64,000 bases of DNA from assembly GCF_033441515.1 (NCBI RefSeq), contig NZ_JAWQJT010000001.1, positions 806,001 to 870,000 on the forward strand, read 5' to 3'. Position 1 is the first letter of the stretch. Each line of letters opens with the position of its first letter. This DNA comes from Amycolatopsis solani (GTDB taxonomy: Bacteria; Actinomycetota; Actinomycetes; Mycobacteriales; Pseudonocardiaceae). A program made the translations under genes and the position numbers. The notes beneath the pieces were generated by a model, which was not told the origin of the DNA, did not search any database, and was given only the letters and a program-made list of their open reading frames with translations. Shown here one piece after another: positions 8,454 to 16,400 of the stretch.

Positions 8454-9463
8454 CGCCGGTACTCCACGACCGCCTTCGCCGCGTTGAGGACCTTCTGCGC
8501 GTCCGGGATGTAGAGGTCCTCGAGCGCGTCGGAGAAGGGCACCGGCGTGTGCGGCGGCGTCACCATCTCGATCGGGGCCCGCAGCGAGCCGAACGCCTCC
8601 TTCGCGACGAGCGCCGAGATGTCCGTGGCGAGGTTGCACCGCGGCGACGCTTCGTCGACGACGACCAGCCGTCCGGTCTTCTCGACGCTCTCCAGGATCG
8701 TCTCGGTGTCGAGCGGGCTGGTCGTGCGCGGGTCGATGACCTCGGCTTCGATGCCGGAGGCCGCGAGGTCGTTCGCGGCCCCTTCGGCCATGGCGACCAT
8801 GCGGCCGATCGCGACGATCGTGACGTCGTCGCCGTCGCGCACGACGTTCGCTTCGCCGAACGGGATCGTGTAGCTGTCCTCCGGGACCTCGCCGCTGGTG
8901 TCGTAGAGCGCCTTGTGCTCGCAGAAGATCACCGGGTCGTCGTCCCGGATCGACTGGATGAGCAGGCCCTTCGCCTCGTACGGGTTCGACGGGACGACGA
9001 CCTTCAGCCCGGGGATGTGCGTGAAGATCGGGTACAGGCACTGCGAATGCTGCGCGGCGGCCCGCAGCCCGGCGCCGTACATCGTGCGGATGACGACCGG
9101 CGTGCGGGCGTTGCCGCCGAACATGTACCGGAACTTGACGGCCTGGTTGAAGATCTGGTCGAAGCAGACGCCCATGAAGTCGATGAACATGAGTTCCGCG
9201 ACCGGCCGCTGCCCGCGCGTCGCGGCACCGATCGCCGCGCCCACGAACGCCGACTCGGAGATCGGCGTGTCGAGCACCCGGCCGGGGAACTTGTGGAAGA
9301 GGCCCTTGGTGACGCCGAGGACCCCGCCCCAGGCGTCGTCCTCACCGGGGCTGCCGGCGCCGCCCGCGTTGTCCTCGCCCATGACGATGACCGACTCGTC
9401 CCGGGCCATCTCCTGCGCGAGCGCCTCGTTGATCGCCTCGCGGTAGCTGATCGTCCTGGCCAT
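8450..9463 (-). CDS. acoB: Acetoin/2-oxoacid dehydrogenase E1 beta subunit
   Basis: A 337-residue transketolase-like E1 beta subunit. It has the beta-subunit hallmarks GEDNAGGAG near the N-terminus, RVLDTPISESAFVGAAIGAA, ELMFIDFMGVCFDQIFNQ, and a C-terminal domain with VVVDEASPRCNLATDI. The ATG at 9463 has GAGGAGCG upstream and starts 12 bp after acoA. It forms the ThDP active site with AcoA. The family alone cannot separate acetoin from pyruvate or branched-chain 2-oxoacid substrates; AcoX and the hydrolase-type AcoC next door favour acetoin. Confidence 0.9.
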   Translation of the reverse strand: MARTISYREAINEALAQEMARDESVIVMGEDNAGGAGSPGEDDAWGGVLGVTKGLFHKFPGRVLDTPISESAFVGAAIGAATRGQRPVAELMFIDFMGVCFDQIFNQAVKFRYMFGGNARTPVVIRTMYGAGLRAAAQHSQCLYPIFTHIPGLKVVVPSNPYEAKGLLIQSIRDDDPVIFCEHKALYDTSGEVPEDSYTIPFGEANVVRDGDDVTIVAIGRMVAMAEGAANDLAASGIEAEVIDPRTTSPLDTETILESVEKTGRLVVVDEASPRCNLATDISALVAKEAFGSLRAPIEMVTPPHTPVPFSDALEDLYIPDAQKVLNAAKAVVEYRR

Positions 9464-9475
9464 GGCGTGCGCTCC

Positions 9476-10432
9476 TCAGTACGACACGTAGACGTCGGTC
9501 TCCAGGTCTTCCTTCGTGGGTTTCGGCGCCGCCTTGGCCGCCGAGACGGCGTCCTCGATGAGCTTCGCGACTTCGGCGTCGATGTCGTCGAGGAGCGGTC
9601 CGTCCAGCTCACCGCTGTCGGTGACGCGGTCGCGGAACCGCTTGAGGCAGTCGAGGGTCGCGCGGGCGTGGGCGACTTCGCCGGCCCGGTAGGTCTGCTG
9701 GTCGCCCTCGAAGTGCCCGAAGTAGCGGGTGAACTTGACCTCGATCAGCGTCGGGCCGCCGCCTTCGCGGGCGCGCTCGACGGCCTCACCGGCGGCTTCG
9801 TGGACGGCGAAGAAGTCGAACCCGTCGACGATCACGCCCGGCATCCCGAACCCGGCGGCCCGGTCGGCGATGTTGTCCGACGCGACGGACCAGGCGCTCG
9901 ACGTCGCTTCTGCGTAGCCGTTGTTCTCCGCGACGAAGATCGCGGGGAGGTTCCAGACGGACGCGAGGTTCAGCGCCTCCAGCGTCGTCCCCTGGTTGCT
10001 GGCGCCGTCGCCGAAGAACGCGACGCCGACGCCGCCGGTGTTCTGCTGTTTGGCGGCGAGCGCGGTGCCGCAGATGAGCGGCGGGCCGCCGCCGACGATG
10101 CCGTTCGCGCCGAGCATGCCCTTGGCGAGGTCGGCGATGTGCATCGAGCCGCCCTTGCCGCGGCAGGCCCCGGTCTTGCGGCCGTAGATCTCGGCCATCA
10201 TGGCGTGGACGTCGACGCCCTTGGCGATGCAGTGGCCGTGGCCGCGGTGGGTGCTGGCGATCGCGTCACGGTCGTCGAGGTGGAGGCACACCCCGGTGGC
10301 CGAGGCCTCCTCACCGGCGTAGAGGTGCACGAACCCGGGGATTTCGCCGGTCGCGAACTCCTCGTGCACACGCTCTTCGAAGGCCCGGATGGTGCGCATC
10401 ACGCGATACGCCTCCCGCAGGGTGTCCGTCAT
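9476..10432 (-). CDS. acoA: Acetoin/2-oxoacid dehydrogenase E1 alpha subunit
   Basis: A 318-residue ThDP-binding E1 alpha subunit. The ThDP/Mg motif runs from FFGDGASNQG to FVAENNGYAEAT (GDG ... NN). The loop THRGHGHCIAKGVD and the GRKTGACRGKGGSMHI segment are typical. The ATG at 10432 has AAGGAG 8 nt upstream, inside the end of acoX, and the two genes overlap by 4 bp (ATGA). With AcoB it would cleave acetoin and pass the acyl group to lipoyl AcoC. The acoX-A-B-C order is the classical acetoin-dehydrogenase arrangement. Confidence 0.9.
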   Translation of the reverse strand: MTDTLREAYRVMRTIRAFEERVHEEFATGEIPGFVHLYAGEEASATGVCLHLDDRDAIASTHRGHGHCIAKGVDVHAMMAEIYGRKTGACRGKGGSMHIADLAKGMLGANGIVGGGPPLICGTALAAKQQNTGGVGVAFFGDGASNQGTTLEALNLASVWNLPAIFVAENNGYAEATSSAWSVASDNIADRAAGFGMPGVIVDGFDFFAVHEAAGEAVERAREGGGPTLIEVKFTRYFGHFEGDQQTYRAGEVAHARATLDCLKRFRDRVTDSGELDGPLLDDIDAEVAKLIEDAVSAAKAAPKPTKEDLETDVYVSY

Positions 10433-11463
10433 CTTCGACGCTCCTTCCCTTGCTCGGTTTCCGTGCGCAACAGCCCTTTCGTCGCCGCTTCCGCCATCGC
10501 CGCCCGGACGTCGACGCACCACGGCCCATCCGGTTTGAGCTCGACGAACGCGCTCTCCCCCGTCTTCAGTTCGAGTTCACGCTCACCGTCGAGCGCGATG
10601 ACCCCGCCGGCCGCGGCCAGCTCGACCCGCACACCGGGCCGCAGGACGCCCCACCCGCGCACGCCGACGGGCCGCACGAGCCCGGGCGCGATCGGCGCCT
10701 GCACGACGTACGGGGTCTCCCCGACCGGCCCGAGCTGCAGCGCGACGCCGTCCGGGCTGGATCGCGGGCTGGGACAGAGCTGGCCTGGAACGCTCGAGAG
10801 GCCGATGCCGTCCGGCTCGGCGAAGGTGCAGTACAGCTCGGTGAGTGTCGACGGGTCCCACACCGCCCGCGCCCCGATGTGCTTGCTCGTGGACACGCAG
10901 ACGTCGATGAGCGCGATCTCGCGACGTGCCTTCGTGACGACCTCCAGCACGCTGACCCGGTGCGTGACGAGGTCGGGGTCGATCTGCCCGGTCGCGATCA
11001 GCCCGGCGGCCAGCCCGGCGACGGTGGCTTCCCGCATCTGCGGGAACGCGTTGTTGGTCCCGGTCGAGAGCGCGATGATCGGCACGTCTTCGCAGGCCGC
11101 GGCGGCGACCCGGGCGGTCCCGTCCCCGCCGAGGACGACGATGACCCCGGCCCCGGCGTCGACCATCCGCCGCACGGCGTTGGTCGTGTCGGCCGCGGTG
11201 CCGGTGAGCGGGTCGTCCTCGCAGAAGTCGACCTGGGGCCAGGTCCCGCCGCGGCCGAGCGCCCGCAGGACCGCGGCGGAGATCCCGCCGAGGTCGGTCG
11301 AGACGAGGGCCCGGTCGAGCCCGGTCACGGCGAACGCCGCCAGCAGCCGCTGGACCATGTTCGCCTTCTCCGCGGTGGGGAACACCGAAGCTTGCGCGAC
11401 CAGCCGGCGGATGTCCCGCCCCGAAGCCGGGTTCGCGACGATCCCCGCCACCGTTTCACCCAC
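10429..11463 (-). CDS. acoX: AcoX / ATP-NAD kinase-like protein
   Basis: A 344-residue protein of the ATP-NAD/AcoX kinase family. It opens with VGETVAGIVANPASGRDIRRLV (family signature NPxSGRD) and contains the nucleotide-binding VLGGDGTARVAA (GGDGT) and the STGTNNAFP loop, both diagnostic. The GTG at 11463 follows GGGAGG with short spacing; a second in-frame GTG five codons on is possible. It is first in the acoXABC operon and overlaps acoA by 4 bp. The biochemical role of AcoX is poorly defined even in characterised acetoin operons, and it may phosphorylate a cofactor or small metabolite. Confidence 0.85.
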   Translation of the reverse strand: MGETVAGIVANPASGRDIRRLVAQASVFPTAEKANMVQRLLAAFAVTGLDRALVSTDLGGISAAVLRALGRGGTWPQVDFCEDDPLTGTAADTTNAVRRMVDAGAGVIVVLGGDGTARVAAAACEDVPIIALSTGTNNAFPQMREATVAGLAAGLIATGQIDPDLVTHRVSVLEVVTKARREIALIDVCVSTSKHIGARAVWDPSTLTELYCTFAEPDGIGLSSVPGQLCPSPRSSPDGVALQLGPVGETPYVVQAPIAPGLVRPVGVRGWGVLRPGVRVELAAAGGVIALDGERELELKTGESAFVELKPDGPWCVDVRAAMAEAATKGLLRTETEQGKERRR

Positions 11464-11602
11464 CTGACCTCCCGATTCGTCACCGGAGAACAGGAGACTC
11501 CGCGGGCGGCGCGGAAGGAAGGGTTGCAGGCCGTTGCACTGCCGAGCGGCACCCACGAAGCGTCGAACGACACCCGGGCGCTCTCCCGGCGCCGGCGCGG
11601 AG

Positions 11603-11827
11603 CTACGGAACGAGGCTGACGACGCCCTGGTAGGTGTACCCGGCCTCTTCGACCGCGCCCCGGACGTCGTCCTCGGCCAGCGCGGCTTCGGCGCGCACGA
11701 CGACCCGGCCGGTCGCGACGTCGACGTCCACTTCGGTCACTCCGGCCAGCGCGGTGATTTCGTCGGTGACCGACTGCGCGCAGTGGCCGCAGCTCATCCC
11801 GGAGACGGTGTAGCCGTGCTCGATCAT
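11603..11827 (-). CDS. copZ: CopZ-like heavy-metal-associated domain protein
   Basis: Single HMA-domain metallochaperone of about 74 residues with the metal motif GMSCGHCAQSV and the beta-alpha-beta-beta-alpha-beta pattern (VTEVDVDVATGRVVV, then DDVRGAVEEAGY). It probably binds Cu(I), but no copper ATPase or CsoR is in the window. Two starts are possible: ATG 11839 and ATG 11827. I prefer 11827: neither has a Shine-Dalgarno site, and TATGCT lies 7 nt upstream of 11827, which would place transcription start at the codon itself (leaderless). The gene is monocistronic, ending 140 bp before acoX. Confidence 0.8.
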   Translation of the reverse strand: MIEHGYTVSGMSCGHCAQSVTDEITALAGVTEVDVDVATGRVVVRAEAALAEDDVRGAVEEAGYTYQGVVSLVP

Positions 11828-11842
11828 GGTGCGCAGCATACG

Positions 11843-11878
11843 AAAAGGGCCGCCACCCCGAACGGGTGACGGCCCTTC
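11843..11878 (-). terminator. Intrinsic terminator of the cold-shock gene
   Basis: A 14-bp stem (AAGGGCCGTCACCC against GGGTGGCGGCCCTT on the minus strand, one G-T pair) with a short loop, followed by a TTTT tract on the minus strand. It starts 14 bp beyond the cspA stop. It also lies just upstream of copZ, insulating it from cspA. Confidence 0.85.
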
Positions 11879-11891
11879 CCCAAGATCAAAG

Positions 11892-12095
11892 TCAGATCAC
11901 GGTGACCGACGTGGCCTGCGGGCCCTTCTGGCCCTGGCCGATCTCGAACTCGACGCGAGCGTTCTCCTCGAGGCTCTTGAAGCCGCTACCCTGGATCTCG
12001 CTGTAGTGAACGAAGACGTCGCCGCCACCGTTGTCGGGGGTGATGAAGCCGAACCCCTTCTCGGAGTTGAACCACTTCACAGTGCCCTGAGTCAT
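11892..12095 (-). CDS. cspA: CspA-family cold-shock protein
   Basis: A 67-residue single cold-shock domain (OB fold) RNA chaperone. It has RNP1 KGFGFITP and RNP2 DVFVHYSEI, with WFNSEKG at the N-terminus. Length equals the family norm. The ATG at 12095 is preceded by GGAGA. The mRNA leader upstream can form a hairpin (12125-12173) and a strong terminator follows, so it is a monocistronic unit. Actinobacterial genomes usually carry several such genes, and cold induction cannot be judged from sequence. Confidence 0.95.
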   Translation of the reverse strand: MTQGTVKWFNSEKGFGFITPDNGGGDVFVHYSEIQGSGFKSLEENARVEFEIGQGQKGPQATSVTVI

Positions 12096-12124
12096 CAAAA
12101 ATCTCCATGTGTAACACCAAAAAC

Positions 12125-12173
12125 AGGAAGCCACTTCGGCGACCCGGGTCAACGCCCGAACGGTTTGCTTCCT
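12125..12173 (-). promoter_or_regulatory. Structured leader of the cold-shock mRNA
   Basis: AGGAAGC (12125-12131) can pair with GCTTCCT (12167-12173), enclosing a GC-rich internal region within the ~80 nt upstream of the cspA start. A TAGTGT hexamer at 12182-12187 (minus strand) could be the -10. Cold-shock mRNAs often carry structured leaders; function here is inferred only from position. Confidence 0.35.
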
Positions 12174-12302
12174 CGGCGAGGAGACACTACGCCCGCTGAG
12201 TTCTGCGAGCGTGACTCATCACGAACACAAAAATCGAGACCTTCTGCAGTAAAGCACACCTCGACCTGGGCGGACAAGCGGTCTTCACCCGGGAGGGGTG
12301 AG

Positions 12303-12476
12303 CTATTCGCCACTCGCCGGGCGCAGCCCCTCCGTGGTGAACGGCGAACGCCAGGCCGTGTCGCGCTCCCCCGCGACCACGGCGTCGTCGTGGGCCTCGG
12401 CGGAGGCGCTGAACAGCACCGGTACGACGCCGGAGGACTTCCGCGCTGGTTCGGATGCGTGCTGGTGATCGGTCAC
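12303..12476 (-). CDS. Small hypothetical protein (57 aa)
   Basis: GTG at 12476 is preceded by GGGGAG at 7-nt spacing and opens a 58-codon frame to TAG. The product begins VTDHQHASEPARKSSG and ends in TTEGLRPASGE. Codon third positions are almost all G/C, like the neighbouring genes, which supports real coding. It has no membrane segment, Cys pair or recognised domain. It sits alone between the ThDP enzyme and cspA on the same strand. I do not recognise it and suggest no function. Confidence 0.5.
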   Translation of the reverse strand: MTDHQHASEPARKSSGVVPVLFSASAEAHDDAVVAGERDTAWRSPFTTEGLRPASGE

Positions 12477-12689
12477 GTCGAAACTCCCCTCGTTCCCTGC
12501 CCGCTGCGGCGCGGGTGATGACCGTGATGGTGCCAGGCGGCACCGACAGAAACCGTTGTCTCCCGCCGGGACCCGGCCGGGAAGGTTCGGCGGCGAACCA
12601 CCGCCGGAACACCGTCAGGCTACCTGAGCCTTCGTCGTGCTACCACACAACTTTCCCGGCGTTTCCCGTAATGAAACCGAGTGAAACCG

Positions 12690-14321
12690 TTACTGGGCGG
12701 GAGGTTGCGGGCGCGCTTGTCCGAGCAGCGACGAAAGCCGGACGTCCGGAGTCACCACATCGGGGTCCGTCCGCACGTCGATGACGCACGGCCGCTGCCG
12801 CACCAGCGCACTGGCGATGATCGGTTCGAGTTCTTCCCGATCGTCCACCGTGTACCCAGCCGCGCCCAGTCCACGCGCCCACGATGCGAAATCGGTGAGC
12901 GGGATCGACACCCCGGACAGCCGCCCGTGCGTGCGCGCCTGGTGCATCGCCAGCGCGCCGTGAACGCCGTTCTGGAAGACGACGACCATCACCGGCGCCC
13001 GGTACCGCACCGCGGTTTCGATCTCCTGCCCCGTCATCAGCGTACCGGCGTCCCCCACCATGGCCACGACGGTTCGCCGAGGCTCGGCGAGCTTCGCCGC
13101 CACAGCGGCCGGCACGGCGTACCCCATCGCGGCGTTGCTCGGCCCGAGCTGGCTGCGCGGCGCGGTGAAGCACCAGTAGCGGTGCATGAACTGCGCGAAG
13201 TTGCCGGCATCGCTGGTCACGATGGTGTCCTCGGGCGCCAGCTTCCGCAGCGCCCGGACGACGTCCACCGGGTGCACCCGCGTGTTCCCGCTGGTGTCGG
13301 GCGGGGTCATGAAGGTGTGCACGGCCGCGTTCGCCGCCGAGGCGCGCCGGGTCCGCGGCGACGCCACCGCCCGCAGCTCCCGCAGGAACGGCTCGACCTC
13401 GGAGTCGACCCGGAACGTGAGCCCCCGCCGCTTCGGGCTGACATCGATCCCGGTCCCGACCATCACCAGCGTCTGCTGCGGCGTCGGGTAGCGGTACGCC
13501 TGCGTCGTCACCTCGTCGAGCTGCGTGCCCAGCGCGACGACGAGGTCGGCCCGCTCGAGCGCGTCCAGCTGCCGGGCCGGGATGCCGAGCCCGAGGTGCC
13601 CGGCGTAGCGGGCGTGGTTCTCGGGGAAGGCGTCCTGCCGCCGGAAGGCGTTGTAGACGGGCAGCGCGAGCTCGTCGGCCACGGCGATCAGCTCGTCCCG
13701 CGCCGACCGCGCCCGCCCGCCGACGATGACCACGGGGTACTTGGCCTCGTCCACCAGCTGGGCGACGGCGTCAGCCGAACGGCCCAGCGTCCCGGACGCC
13801 GGCGGCCGCACCCGCGCCATCGGCTTCGCCGCGTCGTAGGGCATGCCCCAGACGTCACAGGGCACACCGAGCACGACCGGCCCCGGCCGTCCCTCTTGGG
13901 ACGTGGTCAGCGCGTGCGCCAGCAGCCCGGGCAGGCTGTCCGGGTCGGTCACCCGCAATGTCGACTTGGCGATCGACTCGAACATCGCGGTCAAGTCCGA
14001 CGTCGGCAGCTCCCCGGACGACGAAGGCATCGGTTCCGTCGCCGGCGTCTCCAGCAGCACGACCATCGGCGTCTCGTCCTGGTACGCCGTTTGGACGCCG
14101 ATAGCCAAGCTCGCCGCACTCGGCCCCCGGCTGGCGAGCAGCACGGCGGGACGCTCGGTGAGCTTGCCCTCCGCCTCCGCCATGAAGGCCGCACCCGCGT
14201 CGTGGCGCGCCGAGACCAGCGTGATCTCCCGCTCGCGTTGCAGTGCGTCGAGCAGTTCCAGGAAGGACTCACCGACCACCGCGTAAACGCGGCGGACACG
14301 CGCCTCGGTCAGGATCCGCAC
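12690..14321 (-). CDS. ThDP-dependent enzyme (acetolactate synthase/decarboxylase-like)
   Basis: About 543 residues with the three-domain architecture of the acetolactate-synthase/benzoylformate-decarboxylase superfamily: N-terminal Pyr domain (VYAVVGESFLELLDAL), central domain (YPVVIVGGRARSARDELI) and C-terminal PP domain with Mg/ThDP motif VGDAGTLMTG ... FQNG. The usual catalytic Glu of the Pyr domain (RHE) appears as Asp (SARHDAGAAF), which is atypical. The GTG at 14321 is the only conventional start, but homology-like residues (TVAQTAV) continue upstream in frame to about 14348 without ATG/GTG/TTG. The true start may be CTG 14348 or an annotation puzzle. It is divergent from the transhydrogenase gene. 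The substrate is unknown. Confidence 0.8.
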   Translation of the reverse strand: MRILTEARVRRVYAVVGESFLELLDALQREREITLVSARHDAGAAFMAEAEGKLTERPAVLLASRGPSAASLAIGVQTAYQDETPMVVLLETPATEPMPSSSGELPTSDLTAMFESIAKSTLRVTDPDSLPGLLAHALTTSQEGRPGPVVLGVPCDVWGMPYDAAKPMARVRPPASGTLGRSADAVAQLVDEAKYPVVIVGGRARSARDELIAVADELALPVYNAFRRQDAFPENHARYAGHLGLGIPARQLDALERADLVVALGTQLDEVTTQAYRYPTPQQTLVMVGTGIDVSPKRRGLTFRVDSEVEPFLRELRAVASPRTRRASAANAAVHTFMTPPDTSGNTRVHPVDVVRALRKLAPEDTIVTSDAGNFAQFMHRYWCFTAPRSQLGPSNAAMGYAVPAAVAAKLAEPRRTVVAMVGDAGTLMTGQEIETAVRYRAPVMVVVFQNGVHGALAMHQARTHGRLSGVSIPLTDFASWARGLGAAGYTVDDREELEPIIASALVRQRPCVIDVRTDPDVVTPDVRLSSLLGQARPQPPAQ

Positions 14322-14483
14322 GGCCGTCTGGGCGACGGTCGCTCCCAGTTGGTATCTAATGAGGAGAGCTTAGGCGGGCACCGTTCAGTGCAGTCAAGTG
14401 ATCTTCGCCGAAACCCGGCAAGGATGGGCCGAATGTCCGCTTTGACCGACTGTTAGCCGATCAAGGGAGCGAGGACCGCAGTC

Positions 14484-15760
14484 TTGGCCGCAACCGAACA
14501 TGAAACCGTTTTTACTTATGGCGCACCGGCGTTGAAGTACGGAACCGGCGCCAGCGACGAGATCGGCTACGACCTGACGCAGTACGGCGCCCACCGCGTG
14601 CTCGTCCTGACCGACCCGCAAGTGGCCGCGACCGGCTGGCCGCGCCGCATCGCCGACGGCATCGCCGGCTACGGCATCGAGACCGAGATCTTCGACGGCG
14701 TACACGTCGAGCCCACCGATGTCAGCATGCAGAAGGCGGTTGACTTCGCCCGCGGAACCGGGCCGTACGACGCCTTCGTCGCCGTCGGCGGCGGCTCCGC
14801 CATCGACACCGCGAAAGCGGCGAACCTGCTCACCAGCAACGACGGCGACCTGATGGACTACGTCAACGCCCCCGTCGGCGGCGGCCGCGCACCGGAGCAC
14901 CCGCTGAAGCCGCTGGTGGCGGTACCGACCACGACCGGCACGGGCTCCGAGAGCACCACGGTCTGCGTCCTCGACGTGCTGTCCCTGCGCGTCAAGAGCG
15001 GAATCAGCCACCTGCGGCTGCGCCCGACCCTCGCCGTCGTCGACCCCCGGCTCACGGTCAGCCAGCCCGCCGGCGTGACGGCGGCCAGCGGCATGGACAT
15101 CCTTTGCCACGCCGCCGAGAGCTACACCGCGAAGCCGTACACCGAGTTCGAGCGCAAGCGCCCGGAGCAAAGGGTGCCGTACTGCGGAGCCAACCCGCTG
15201 GCCGACATGTTCGCCGAGCAGTCCCTCCGGCTGCTGTCGTGGGCCCTCCCCGCCGCCGTGCGCGACGGTTCCGACCTCAAGGCCCGCGAAGCCATGGCCT
15301 TGGCCGCGACGTTCGCCGGACTCGGGTTCGGCAACGCCGGCGTGCACATCCCGCACGCGAACGCGTACCCGATCGCCGGCCAGGTCAGGAACTTCCACCC
15401 CGACGGCTACCCGGGCGAAGAACCCATGGTGCCGCACGGCATGGCCGTGTCCTTGACGGCGCCCGCCGCGTTCCGCTTCACCTTCGACGCGGCCCCGGAC
15501 CGCCACCTGCGCGTCGCGCGCCTGCTGGCGCCCGACTTCGAGTGGCCCGGCGACTTCGCCGACCACCTGCCCGCGGTGCTGATCGACCTGATGCGCCAGA
15601 TCGGCATCCCGGACGGCATCGGCGCCGTCGGCTACACGGAGTCCGACGTGGACTCACTGGTCGAGGGAACGCTGAAGCAGCAACGGCTCCTGGCCACCGC
15701 TCCGCGCGAGGCTTCCGCGGAAGACCTGTCGGACATCCTGCGCGAGTCGGTGTCGCTGTG

Positions 15761-15764
<4 letters not shown>
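14484..15764 (+). CDS. Hydroxyacid-oxoacid transhydrogenase (ADHFE1-type iron alcohol dehydrogenase)
   Basis: A 426-residue group III metal-dependent alcohol dehydrogenase. The N-terminal Rossmann-like part has [28 protein letters not shown] and [12 protein letters not shown]. The metal site includes [11 protein letters not shown] and [12 protein letters not shown], with [11 protein letters not shown] further on. Family members (EC 1.1.99.24) exchange reducing equivalents between 4-hydroxybutyrate and 2-oxoglutarate. The TTG start at 14484 has AGGGAGCGAGG upstream. The stop overlaps the thioesterase GTG by 4 bp, so the two are co-translated. The ThDP gene is divergent, suggesting a small hydroxyacid/acyl pathway. 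The exact substrate is not determinable. Confidence 0.85.
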
Positions 15765-16171
<407 letters not shown>

Positions 16172-16243
16172 TGCACACCGCCCTGCTTCCAGTACTTCCG
16201 ATCATGCCCGACGGCACCGACAGAACCGCTCGATCGGCGCAAG

Positions 16244-16282
16244 TTGTCCACAGGCCGCTCGAACATCGCCGAGTTGTCCACA
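16244..16282 (+). other. Two perfect DnaA-box sequences 30 bp apart
   Basis: TTGTCCACA occurs at 16244-16252 and again at 16274-16282, same orientation, start-to-start distance exactly 30 bp (about three helical turns). This is the consensus DnaA box of high-GC actinobacteria. They lie in the 229-bp convergent gap between the thioesterase and the ABC exporter. A related GTCCACAGTGGAC palindrome follows near 16345. No AT-rich unwinding region or dnaA/dnaN gene is here, so this is not oriC. Confidence 0.6.
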
Positions 16283-16400
16283 GATTTCCCACGAGGGCTT
16301 CCCCAACCCTCCGACGGCGATAAGCTGAAAGCACAGGAGATCAGTCCACAGTGGACCTGCCCTCGACTGAACACGTGCGGCTCGCGACACGGATGGCGAC

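Noticed and set aside
8549..11467. A 972-codon plus-strand open frame.
   Set aside because: Antisense to the acoXABC genes, which overlap correctly with ribosome sites. No protein family is recognisable in it.
16244..16282. An origin of replication.
   Set aside because: Only two boxes plus one distant; no dnaA, dnaN or AT-rich unwinding element.
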